Assembly (NCBI RefSeq): GCF_022539505.1
Contig: NC_061510.1
Location: 225,578,043-225,642,042 of the forward strand
Length of the DNA stretch: 64,000 bases
Origin: Lolium rigidum
Taxonomy: Eukaryota; Streptophyta; Magnoliopsida; Poales; Poaceae
Direction of reading: 5' to 3'
Every line of letters begins with the position of its first letter. The stretch's first letter is position 1. Below the pieces are notes generated by a model, which had not been told where the DNA came from, did no database searches, and saw only the letters and a program-made list of their open reading frames with translations. The translations under genes were made by a program, and so were the position numbers. Below are positions 23,648-34,438 of this stretch, in pieces.

Positions 23648-25132
23648 ATGATCAACTACTCTGAATGGCACACTGAAAGGACTCCGCAAGGTAAGAAGGT
23701 AAATTCTGTTGAAGAAACCTCCTCCTTGAGTGATAAGATCGATGTTATTATGTCTATGCTTGTTAATGGTAGATCTAATGTTGATCCTAATAATGTTCCT
23801 TTAGCTTCATTGGTTGCTCAAGAAGAGCATGTTGATGTGAACTTCATTAAAAGTAATAATTTCAACAACAATGCTTATAGGAATAATTCTGGTAACAACT
23901 ATAGGCCATATCCTTCTAATAATGGTAATGGTTATGGTAATTCTTATGGTAATTCTTACAACAATAGTAGAAGTGTACCCTCTGGTCTTGAAGTCATGCT
24001 TAAAGAATTCATTAGTACACAAACTGCTTTTAACAAATCTGTTGAAGAAAAGCTTGGTAAAATTGATATTCTTGCTTCTAAGGTTGATAGTCTTGTTGCT
24101 GATGTTGATCTTTTAAAATTGAAAGTTATGCCTAATGAAGATAAAGATATTAAGTCATTTGCTACAGCAAACGCCATACAAGTTCGAATTAATGAAAATA
24201 TTAGATTGATGGCTGAATTGCATGCTAGGTGGGAAAGAGAAGAAAAACTAGCTAAAAAGAATAATGTAGCTAAAGTTTGGACTATTACCACCACTAGTAA
24301 TGATGATGCTTCACATGTTGCTAAAACTCCTACTATCAATGGTAAAGTAATTGGTGTTGGCAATGTTTCTACTCCTAGTGCAAAGCGTGCAAAATTGCCT
24401 GAAACTGCTGAAACTGCTAAAACTGTTTGTGATAAAAGTGCTGAAATTTTTCAGAATATTGGGGACATCGATCCCATTGCTTTATATCATAATGGTTTAG
24501 ATTTTGATGATTGTCATATCTCTGAAGTTATTAAGTTCTTGCAAAAACTTGCTAGAAGTCCTAATGCTAGTGCTATAAATTTGGCCTTTACAAAACATAT
24601 TACAAATGCTCTCATTAAAGCTAGAGAAGAGAAATTAAAACTTGAAACTTCTATTCCTAGGAAGTTGGAAGATGGTTGGGAGCCCATCATTAAGATGAGG
24701 GTAAATGATTTTGATTGTAATGCTTTATGTGATCTTGGTGCAAGTATTTCTGTTATGCCTAAGAAACTCTATAATATGCTTGACTTGCCACCATTGAAAA
24801 ATTGCTATTTGGATGTTAATCTAGCTGATAATTCTATAAAGAAACCTTTGGGGAGGATTAATAATGTTCACATTACGGTTAATAATAACCTTGTCCCCGT
24901 TGATTTTTTTATCTTGGACATTGAATGAAATGCATCTTGTCCCATTATTTTGGGAAGACCCTTTCTTCGAACTGTTGGTGCTATTATTGATATGAAGGAA
25001 GGAAATATTAAATATCAATTCCCTCTCAAGAAAGGTATGGAACACTTCCCTAGAAAGAGAATGAGGTTACCTTTTTATTCTATTGTTAGAACAAATTATG
25101 ATGTTGATGCTTCATCTCTTGATAATACTTGA
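23648..25132 (+). pseudogene. gag-pro: gag C-terminal part plus protease (element C)
   Basis: Continuation of the C gag gene after element D. An early Asn/Tyr/Gly-rich stretch (residues about 80-105) is followed by a Lys/Glu-rich coiled-coil-like middle. A retropepsin domain follows, with the active-site motif LCDLGASISVMP (Asp codon near 24731), in the DxGAS form usual for plant Gypsy proteases. The second protease landmark, CPIILGRPFL, follows an in-frame TGA at 24926-24928. Reading continues in the same frame beyond it to 25132, where a natural stop ends the gene. No zinc knuckle is seen. Unlike in an autonomous element, no RT follows: noncoding sequence starts at once. Confidence 0.88.
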
Positions 25133-25826
25133 GTTACACTTTCTGCGCCTAGCTGAAAGGCGTTAAAGAAAAGCGCTTATGTGAGACAACCCATCATTTT
25201 ATTTCTGCAATTTTTGTTTTATATTTGTGTCTTGGAAGTTACTGTAGCAACCTCTCCTTATCTTTACTTTATTGCATTGTTGTGCCAAGTAAAGTCTTTG
25301 ATAGTAAGGTTGATACTAGATTTGGATTTCTGCGCAGAAACAGATTTCTTGCTGTCACGAATTTGAGTAGATCTCTCTGTAGGCAACTCTGAAAAATCAG
25401 CGAAAATTCATGAGTAATCCTCAGATATGTACACAACTTTCATTCAATTTGAGCTTCTTCATCTGAGCACGTTAAGTGCCTCTAAAAAATTCGTCTTTAC
25501 GGACTGTTATGTTTTGACAGATTCTGCCTTTTATTTCACATTGCCTCTTTTGCTGTGTTGGATGGATTTCTTTGTTCCATTATCTTTCAGTAGCTTTGGG
25601 TAATGTCCAGAAGCGTTAGGAATGATTGTGTCCTCTCTGAACATGTGAATTTTTGATTATGCACTAACCCTCTAATGAGTTTGTTTTGAGTTTGGTGTGG
25701 AGGAAGTTTTCAAGGGTCAAGAGAGGAGGATGATACAATATGATCAAGAAGAGTGAAGAGTCTAAGCTTGGGGATGCCCCCGTGGTTCATCCTGCATATT
25801 TCAAGAAGACTCAAGCATCTAAGTTT

Positions 25827-25847
25827 GGGGATGCCCAAGGCATCCCC
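25827..25847 (+). other. conserved 9-bp hairpin, element C
   Basis: GGGGATGCC, CAA, GGCATCCCC. The preceding motif is AAGTTT instead of AAGCTT here, while the stem itself is unchanged. Confidence 0.85.
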
Positions 25848-27750
25848 TTCTTCATCGACAACTTATCAGATCACCTCTAGTGAAACTATATTTTTATTCC
25901 GTCACATCTTATGTGCTTTACTTGGAGCGTCTGTATGCTTTTATTTTTGTTTTTGTTTGAATAAACTCGGATCCTAGCATTCTTTGTGTGGGAGAAAGAC
26001 ACGCTCCGCTATTTCATATGAACACTGGTGTTCTTAGCTTTACTTTTAATGTTCATGGCGAAGGTTGAAAACTGCTTCGTTCATTGCTATTTGGTTGGAA
26101 ACAGAAAATTCTCCATGTGGTAATTGGTATATTGTCTTGAATAATTTGATACTTGGCAATTGTTTTGAGCTCTCAAATAGATCATGTTTAAGCTCTTGCA
26201 TCATGTAGTGTTGAACCTAGTAGTGGAGAACTATCGTAGAGCTTGTTGAAATTTGGTTTGCATGATTGGTCTCTCTAAAAGTCTAGATATTTTCTGGTAA
26301 AGGTGTTTGAACAACAAGGAGACAGTGTAGAGTCTTATAATACTTGCAATATGCTCTTATGTATGTTTTGCTGTACCGGTTCATACTTGAGTTTGCTTCA
26401 AACAACCTTGCTAGCCAAAAGCCTTGTACTGAGAGGGAATGCTTCTCGTGCATCCAAAACCTTGAACCAAAACCTATGCCATTTGTGTCCACCATAACTA
26501 CCTACTACATGGTATTTCTCTGCCATTCCAAGTAAATTGCTTGCGTGCTACCTTTAAAATTTCATTCCTTGTCTTTGCAATACATAGCTCATGGGAAAAT
26601 AGCTTAAAAACTATTGTGGTATTGAATATGTTGCTTATGTATCTTATTTCTTATAAGTTGCTTGTTGAGCGGTAACCATGTTTCTGGGGACGCCATCAAC
26701 TATTACACCTTTGTTGAATATCATGTGCGTTGCTATGCATGTTCGTCTTGTCTGAAGTAAGGGCGATTTATCATGATTAAATGGTTTGAGTATGCATATT
26801 GTTAGTGTAGAACATTGGGCCGCCAACTTAAGCCATGTATCATGGTGGAAGTTTCAGTTTGGACATTAATCCTCAATCTCTTATGAGAATATTATCTGTT
26901 GTTGAATGCTTAAGCATTAAAGAGGAGTCCATTATCTGTTTTCTATGTTTTCCGGGTACGGATGTCCTCAAGTTGAGATCTATCAAAAACGAGAAATCAA
27001 ATGCGATCTATCTCCTTGGACCTTTGTACAGGTGACATAGAGGTACCCCTTTGTGACACTTGGTTGAAACATATGTAATGCAATGATAATCCATGGAAAT
27101 CCGAGCTAATTAGGACAAGGTGCGAGCACTATTGGTATTCGATGCATGAGGCTTGCAACTTATAGGATGTCTTATGCATAACACATATGAATTATTACTA
27201 CTGTTGACAAAATTGTTTCTATGATTCCAAAATAAAAAGCTCTAGCACAAGAGTAATCTCTGCTTCCCTCTGCGAAGGGGTCTTTCTTTTACTTTATGTT
27301 GAGTCAGTTTACCTACTTCTTTCTATCTTAGAAGCAAACACTTGTGTCAACTGTGTGCATTGATTCTTACATACTTTCTTATTTGTATTCATCATATTAC
27401 TTTGTGTTGACAATTATCCATGAGATATATCCATGAGATAAACATGTTGAAGTTGAAAGCAACTGCTGAAACTTATATCTTCCTTTGTGTTGCTTCAAAA
27501 CTTTCTACTAAGAATTTATTGCTTTATGAGTTAACTCCTATGCAAGACTTATTGATGCTTGTCTTGAAAGTACTATTCATGAAAAGTCTTTGCTATATGA
27601 TCAGTTGTTTAGTCATTATCTTTACCATTGCTTTGAATCACTTCATTCATCTCATATGCTTTACAATAGTATTGATCAAGATTATGATAGCAAGCATGTG
27701 ACTTCGAAATTATCCTTGTTATCGTTTACCTACTCGAGGGCGAGTAGGAA

Positions 27751-27767
27751 CTAAGCTTGGGGATGCT
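27751..27767 (+). other. polypurine tract, element C
   Basis: CTAAGCTTGGGGATGCT immediately before the 3' LTR, identical to the tract in element D. Confidence 0.75.
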
Positions 27768-29371
27768 TGATACGTCTCAAACGTATCTATAATTTCTTAT
27801 GTTCCATGCTAGTTTTATGACAATACTCACATGTTTTACATACACTTTATATCATTTTTATGCATTTTCCAGCACTAACCTATTAACAATATGCCGAAGC
27901 GCCAGTTCCTGTTTTCTGCCGTTTTTGGTTTCAGAAATCTTACACAGGAAATATTCTCGGAATTGGACGAAACAAAAGCCCACGGTCTTATTTTCCACGG
28001 AGGCTTCCAGAACACCGAAGAGGAGACGAAGAAGAGCCACGAGGCCTCCACACCATAGGCCGGCGCGGGCCCACCCCTGGCCGCGCCGCCATGTGGTGTG
28101 GGCCCCTCGGCCGCCTCCCGACTCTGCCCTTCCGCCTATTTATTCACTCCGTCGCGAAAACCCTAGGATCGAGAGCCACGATACGAGAAAACATACTGTG
28201 ACGCTGTCGCCACCAATCCCATCTCGGGGGATTCAGGAGATCACCTCCGGCACCCTGCCGGAGAGGGGAATCATCACCGGAGGACTCTACATCATCATGC
28301 CCGCCTCCGGATTGATGCGTGAGTAGTTCATCCTTGGACTATGGGTCCATAGAAGTAGCTAGATGGTTGTCTTCTCCTCTTGTGCTATCATGTTTAGATC
28401 TTGTGAGCTGCCTATCATGATCAAGATCGTCTATTTGTAATGCTACATGTTGTGTTTGTTGGGATCCGATGAATATGGAATACTATGCCAAGTTGATTAT
28501 TGATCTATCATATATGTGTTGTTTATGATCTTGCATGCTCTCCGTTGCTAGTAGAGGCTGCGGCCAAGTTGATACTTGTAACTCCAAGAGGGAGTATTTA
28601 TGCTCGATAGTGGGTTCATGCCTCCATTGAATGCGGGACGAGTGACGGAAAGTTCTAAGGTTATGGATGTGCTGTTGCCACTAGGGATAAAACATCGATG
28701 CTTTGTCTAAGGATATTTGTGTTGATTACATTACGCACCATACTTAATGCAATTGTCCGTTGTTTGCAACTTAATACTTGGAAGGGGTGCGGATGCTAAC
28801 CCGAAGGTGGACTTTTCGAGCATAGATGCATGCTTGGATAGCGGTCTATGTACTTTGTCGTAATGCCCTAAGTAAATCTCATAGTAGTCATCATGATATG
28901 TATGTGCATTGTTATGCCCTCTCTATTTGTCAATTGCCCAACCGTAATTTGTTCACCCAACATGCTATTTATCTTATTGGAGAGACACCACTAGTGAACT
29001 GTGGACCCCGGTCCATTCTTTTACATCTGAAATACAATCAACCGCAAACTCGTTCTCTGTTGTTCTTTGCAAACAAACATCATTCTCCACACCATACGTT
29101 TAATCCTTTGTTTACGAGCAAGCCGGTGAGATTGACAACCTCACTCTGTTAAGTTGGGGCAAAGTATTTTGGTTGTGTTGTGCGGGTTCCACGTTGGCGC
29201 CGGAATCCCTGGTGTTGCGCCGCACTACACTCCTTCACCAACAACCTTCATGTGGCCTTCATCTCCTACTGGTTCGATAAACCTTGGTTTCGTACTGAGG
29301 GAAACTTGCTGCTATACGCATCACACCTTCCACTTGGGGTTCCCAACGGACGTGTGCTTCACGCGTTATCA
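27768..29371 (+). repeat. 3' LTR of element C
   Basis: 1604 bp. It retains the roughly 150-bp segment (about 28165-28316) that the 5' LTR has lost. It ends GCGTTATCA followed by CGGAG. Confidence 0.9.
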
Positions 29372-29376
29372 CGGAG

Positions 29377-30064
29377 GAAGTGGAGGATGCCATGTATGCT
29401 CGAGAACTCAAGACCGAGGTCGTGGAAGCATGAAAGAGGAGATGGAAGAAACTTCAAGCGTAGCTACACTGGAGTGTTCGGCCTCGTCAACTCACACCGG
29501 AGTCTCTGGCTCATGAAGATCAAGACCGGAGTCTCTGGCCTACATACACCAAAGTCTCCGGACTAAGTGAGGCCCCTGCCACAAGTTAATTAGGGTCAAG
29601 TCCCATATAACCCCTTGTATGCCTAAACTACTCCTCCTTTAGTGGCTCCCTATATATAGGCTCTCACCTCTCCCTTCATTAAAAAGAGTTGAATTGAGAA
29701 CTAGCCTCATGCCTCCACCATCCATAGTGAATTAGGGAAACCCCCTCCTCTCTTAGACACAAATCTATGAATTGTATACAAGACCCTCTTTATATGATCG
29801 ATCTCTCACTTGTGTGATTCTACTCCGGTCTCTCATATGAGTGATTATATCGATTGCATACCAGTCTCTTGCTCGGGATTCTAACTCGTGTCTTTCCCTT
29901 GAGTTATTCTATCGGGGCGGTGGTTCGGGTTGTTGAGAGCAAACCGGATTGTATCGGGTTGTATTGCGTGTGTTCTTCGTTGTTCTTCATGTTCATCTCT
30001 CACCCCCTCCTTTTCTAGGTCAATTCGTGAGACCGGGCCATACAATCGAGACTTAGCCCTCATC
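29377..30064 (+). repeat. LTR-like remnant, family unrecognised
   Basis: The pre-insertion continuation of 12434-12654. It has a 'ccggagtctc' motif repeated near 29500-29560, TATA box CTATATATAGG at 29651, and pyrimidine-rich leader-like sequence afterwards, ending around CCTCATCA. The layout resembles the promoter half of an LTR, but neither boundary nor target duplication was found. Confidence 0.4.
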
Positions 30065-30199
30065 ACATGCTTTACAAAAACATCGACACACATTCCCTCC
30101 AAATAGGGAGCCTCTGCCCACACAAGCGACCCCAATTAAAATTTCCTAAAAAACAACAGCCAATTTTCATGAAATTTAAATAACTACATATAACAATAA
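30065..30199. other. A-rich intergenic stretch, nothing recognised
   Basis: Short AT-rich sequence without ORF or repeat signature, between the LTR-like remnant and the decayed gene-like block. Confidence 0.5.
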
Positions 30200-30640
30200 T
30201 TAAACTTTGCATTCATTGTCGAAGTCACGGTTGGCGATGTCGGCCTCTGTAGCCAATCGAATGAAGGCTACATGGCGGCATTCTCGGCGGTGTCCTTGAC
30301 AGTACGGTAAAGCATTGACCGGAATGTGATTCGCTCGGCCACGTTCTTCTCGGGTGTTAGGTGCTCGTCGTCGAAGCAGTTCAACGGCACCTCTCTCTTC
30401 TCTTGAAATACCGCCGGCCAACAGCCGCTATCCGTGTCGTACTTTGGGTTGAGTCACATCGCTAGCTTTTGCATGCAGCGGAATACCTCGTAGCCGAAGT
30501 CCTTTCCTTTGGGCAGTGAAGGCACGGACACCCCGTCCAAGCTCATGGCGAAGCCCCTCGATGCAATCGCGTTAGGTGACGCGAGGATGCCATACTTGGC
30601 GAGCTCGGTGGCCTCATGCTAGTCCACTCAAGGTCTATCC
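30200..30640 (-). pseudogene. decayed gene-like segment, function unknown
   Basis: A GC-rich stretch. Read on the minus strand from an ATG near 30640, it gives coding-like sequence broken by several stops, with patches such as LDGVSVPSLPKGKDF and CFDDEHLTPEKNV. Upstream on the same strand a TATA-like TATTTATCC and a Ser/Pro-rich leader precede it. It matches no retroelement domain I know. It could be a captured host gene fragment or the accessory protein of a DNA transposon whose end is near 32151. Kept as a relic only. Confidence 0.35.
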
Positions 30641-30835
30641 ATGGCAATGGTGGGAGAAAGATAGGGAAGGGAGATGGCGAGCTAGAGTCGACGTTGTACG
30701 ATGGAGGGGATAAATAGATAGCCAACCGCGGTAGGTGGGCGTGCGTTGGATCCATTAACTCCAGCGTCTCGGAAGCCAACCTGGCAGGCGTCTCGAAAGT
30801 CGATTCGCCCATCGTTGGCGTTGAGCAGCCACAAC

Positions 30836-31930
30836 TGAAAGGATCGTATGCCGCACCTAGAGGGGGTGAATAGGTGCTACCCAATTTTTAGTTCTTTTTC
30901 AATTAAGGCTTGACACAAAGGTAAATTCTCTAGATATGTAACTATGTGAATTTACCTAGATGAAAAGATACACAACTAATCAAGATATCACTAAGCAAGA
31001 TATAACAATGCAATAAAGGATAGAGGTAACTGAGAATGGAGCACGCGAAGACACAAGGGATGATTACTGTAGTTCCTTCCTTTTGAGGGGAAGTACATCT
31101 ACGTTGGAGGGGTGTGGTTGCCACGAAGGTCTAACCAACACCACAAAGGCCTCACCCTATTCTCTAGTGAGCAATGCCACGAAGGCTTAGCTCACTTGTC
31201 CACTAAGTGATTTCCTCGAGGCGGAAACCGGGCCTTTACAAGATTCTTGTGGCACACATCCACAACTGAATTTGAGGCTCCCAAGGATGTTACAACACAA
31301 CAACAAGTTATCAATGAAGTAAACAACAACTAGGGTTTCCAAAAGAAACATTAGCAAAGGGGACCTCAAGTGAATGAGGGGGAAATGCAAATCGCTTTGG
31401 CGAAGATGTAGATCGGAGTCTTCTCCTTCGATTCTCCAAAGATCAAGAGATTTAGGTGGTTGAGAGAGAGGATATCAAGTGATTGTAGTGGCTCAGCTGG
31501 AGGTGGTGTTCTCGAGCAAATCGAGCAACTTGAGCCTGGGGAAGAAGAGGGTATTTATGCCACCTCACAAAATTGAGCCGTTGCTGAAATGCCAGACCGG
31601 ATTATCCGACCTAAGTGAGGGCCGGATTATCCCCCCACCCCCGGAATATCCGATCAGCCATGAAATATCAGGCAAAATATCCGGGGGGGGGGGTCCAGTA
31701 GCTCTTTTTCTTAAGTCCTTAGCCAATTTTTGGGGGCCAGATATTTGCAAATAATCCAGCCCCGGAATATCCGGCCTAGAGCAATTTTGTCTCTTCTTTC
31801 TTTTCAGCATATATTCAATATAGATCAAACATGTGAGCTATACACCCTGCACCACTTAACATACAATAAGATATCACAAATGTTGTCACCAAACACGCAA
31901 AACCATAAATGATAGAGAGATGTTCTTTCA
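30836..31930. repeat. solo LTR with TSD ACAAC
   Basis: 1095 bp starting TGAAAGGATCG and ending TGTTCTTTCA, flanked by ACAAC at 30831-30835 and 31931-31935. The TGAAAG/CTTTCA ends and exact five-base duplication identify a solo LTR. It is related to repeat H: the first 50 bases share 'cctagagggggtgaatagg' and a later block on bean-like 'ccacgaaggtct' phrases matches after 62276. A TATA-like CATAAATA lies on the minus strand near 31556. Confidence 0.88.
31597..31775. repeat. palindromic minisatellite inside the solo LTR
   Basis: Five irregularly spaced copies of a CCGGATTATCCG / CCGGAATATCCGG type palindrome at about 31597, 31622, 31641, 31674 and 31762, with a run of eleven G at about 31683. 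It sits close to the TATA-like site. Confidence 0.75.
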
Positions 31931-31935
31931 ACAAC

Positions 31936-32424
31936 GGGTACCAAGCAGGCCCAGGGAGTTCGTCCAACGTGGCGCGGAGCGTCGGTGCGCTCTTATCACA
32001 CCATGTGTGTAGGGTCGACACATGAGTGTCGGGAATTTACTAGGCTCAATATTGCATCGGCTACTTATGGGACGCGGCGGTGTGAGCCAAAAGACGCGAG
32101 GCCATAAGAGGCCTATTGGGGTAGCTATTGGGGCTACCAATGGATATGCTCTTAGAGCATCTCAGCCGGATCCATCAAACGGCGCCTCAAAGGGCTATTG
32201 GCGCATTGGAAAAAAAGTCTTGCACAGATGCGGCCCCAAATGGAAATCTTGCAAGGTTCAAACAAGCGTTGAGCGCTAAGAGAGCAATGAGCCACTAACT
32301 AGAAGAAGTGATGCTTAAGCGAGGTTAAGTGTCGCTCAAGCGTGCAAGGAAAAACCATACGGACATGGACGACTAGCTGGGGCGCTGGGAATACACCATA
32401 ATATGATTTTATTTTGCATCATAG
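31936..32424. repeat. abutting PIF/Harbinger-like ends and unassigned sequence
   Basis: At 32140-32165 the sequence reads ATATGCTC-TTA-GAGCATCT: two inverted GAGCAT-type ends around a TTA, the target site of PIF/Harbinger transposons and Tourist-like MITEs. The left neighbour probably includes the gene-like relic at 30200; the right begins GAGCATCTCAGCCGG. The far ends of both were not found. 32170-32424 shows nothing else. Confidence 0.4.
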
Positions 32425-34055
32425 TGATGAGGTTGCGACTCCAACTGCAGATTGTTGTGTTAGGAGAGTATTTTCCCCACAAGGGTGACTCGAGAGTTAT
32501 ATCGAACTCTCGGGGAATGGAGTAAAGAGGTATCTCTCCCTCTGTTTTTCTAGCAATCCTGCAAAATAAAATAAATTCATGTGTCCCCAACTCCACCGTG
32601 TGGTTGTCAAGCACAAGGTTTCGTGTAGGTAAAAAAATAAAGTAGTAACTACATTAAAGTAAACTAAGTAAAAGCGGTAAAGATTTGTTTGTTTTGGGGT
32701 TTTGTGTTCAAATAAGATAACTGAATATTTTTGTATTTTCAAATTAAAATAGTGCCGCAAATAGAAAGTAAGATAAATGCAATGGAAATGTGTTTCTTAT
32801 GATTAAAAATGGACAGGGGTTCATGGGTTCACTTGACGTACTATTATATTTTTTAAGTTGTAGCGGATAATAACAATTCATCAACGAGATATATAAAATA
32901 TAACTTCAACATGTGTAAAATATGCATTCATGTGAGCATCATGTCCTAACATAGAGATGATGCAACACATCTCCACAAGACAGGGAATAACAGAGTATAG
33001 CCATATATAAGTAATTTGACATGATGTTTGAATATCAAATATGCTACCTTGAATAAACAAGCTCATCACTTTTGTCACGTGACGAACATAGCACATGCAT
33101 TCACTTTATCCCTAGTGATATAGCAAAAGAAAAGGCAAAGCTATAATAGAACATGAATATGTTGTCCCTATCCAATCATTAAAACCATGCTATTCCATCT
33201 AACACACGCATCACCCCACACACGTTCTTGCATATAAGTTGGATCAGAATCATTACTTAAGAACGGGGTACATAATATGCATCTATCAATACATCTTACA
33301 TAAAGTTGAGCCAAAGCTCATAGCACAGTATCGTAGAATAAAGATCCACCACATAGGTATTACATATATGACCATAATCATGTTGGGAAGCTCATATGGT
33401 ACTAAGAACTATGAAGAACATGGGAGAAATAGATCAAGCTACTGCTAGAAACCCGTAGTCCAGAGGTGGACTACTCCCCCTTGATCATGGTGATGATGAT
33501 GAAGACGTTGGAGAAGGTGAGATCCCTCCGCGGCGGCTCCGGCGGAGTTTCCACCTCCAATCTTCTCTGATGCAGCATCCATTTTTGTGTTTCCTGTGTT
33601 TCTGTGGCGCTCTCCTCCAGAGAACCCTCGGGGGTCATATATATATGGTGGTTTTTAGGTTAAAATACATCGGTTCGCGAAAGAATCAAGCAAATTGTGC
33701 GATCAATGGCCGAAGAGAGGGGGTGGCATGCCCTATCAGGGTGGGCGCACCACCTGGCCTCTTTTGGCCCTCAAGCCTCTCCAGGTCTGGTCCAAAAGCC
33801 CATCTTACTTCTTCTAGTGAAAAAATGGCATCCCCGAAATACTATCTCAATTTGACTCCGTATAGGTCTCTGAAATTAAAAAATACACAAAACATGGTTA
33901 TCATGTTCTACAAAGTTATAAACCAAATAAAGGGGATCATTGGTAAATCCCCATAAGTCAATTTAAAACGTGATATTATCATCATATATGTTGCAAATAT
34001 GTGGGAATCCATGTTAATAAAGTACAAAGTTCATGTATGCATTTTACATGCATCA
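32425..34055 (-). repeat. solo LTR (minus), same family as the LTR at 63712
   Basis: Minus-strand reading starts TGATGCATGTAAAATGC and ends CCTCATCA, giving a TGATG/CATCA inverted end pair. Flanks CATAG and CATAT agree at four of five positions, as expected for an aged target duplication. The first 290 bases on the minus strand align with 63712-64000. A TATATATAT stretch near 33637 and a GC-rich block near 33520-33620 mark the promoter region. There is no internal retroelement sequence on either side, so it is solo. Confidence 0.7.
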
Positions 34056-34438
34056 CATATGCATGTAATGTCACATTTCCAATGAATAATAAAGATTAGA
34101 GAATGTTTATCCAATGATTCATACCTTGATTTTCCAAGTCCATTCTCCAAGAGTTACCCGTACGTAGAAGAAAATATTAGCAATCAAATATCACAGAAGC
34201 AATATTATCTAGCGCGCTTTGCAATTGTACACAACATATTACCTAACAAGACATGGAGGCATAGTCTCACACAACATTACAAGACATAAATGAGGTTCCA
34301 AATTTCATAGTGGCATAGTTCCACACAACATAACAAAACACACAAGAATGAATAATGATAATTGAAAGATGGATAGCATGATTCCATCATATCTTCAAGG
34401 CCCCACTCTATGATGGTATGATGGTGACCATTAAGTGA
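34056..34438. other. AT-rich flank of the hAT relic, no gene seen
   Basis: Noncoding sequence with repeated 'cacacaacat' phrases near 34270-34345, possibly transposon 3' flank. No terminal inverted repeat identified. Confidence 0.45.

Larger units (their letters stand above)
25133..27767 (+). other. noncoding 3' domain of element C
   Basis: About 2.6 kb without an ORF. It is colinear with the 3' domains of D (17553-21934) and F (39832-42284, inverted) and partly with E. Shared landmarks include a ctaagcttggggatgcc pair near 25762 and 25820, the hairpin at 25827-25847, a segment reading 'ggagcgtc' near 25924, and the tract next to the 3' LTR. Conservation across elements with different coding content suggests function in cis, for instance packaging or priming. 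Confidence 0.8.
12655..29371 (+). mobile_element. Element C: non-autonomous Gypsy (gag-protease only), complete with TSD
   Basis: Both LTRs start TGATACGTCTCAAACGTATC and end GCGTTATCA (12655-14111 and 27768-29371). They are flanked by CGGAG at 12650-12654 and 29372-29376. The interior has a tRNA-Asp primer site, a gag-protease gene and a 2.6-kb noncoding 3' domain, then a polypurine tract abutting the 3' LTR. Subtracting nested element D, the internal region is about 5.0 kb and contains no RT, RNase H or integrase. The gene jumps straight from protease to the noncoding domain. This makes C dependent on enzymes supplied in trans, plausibly by Athila-type relatives such as element E. Confidence 0.9.
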
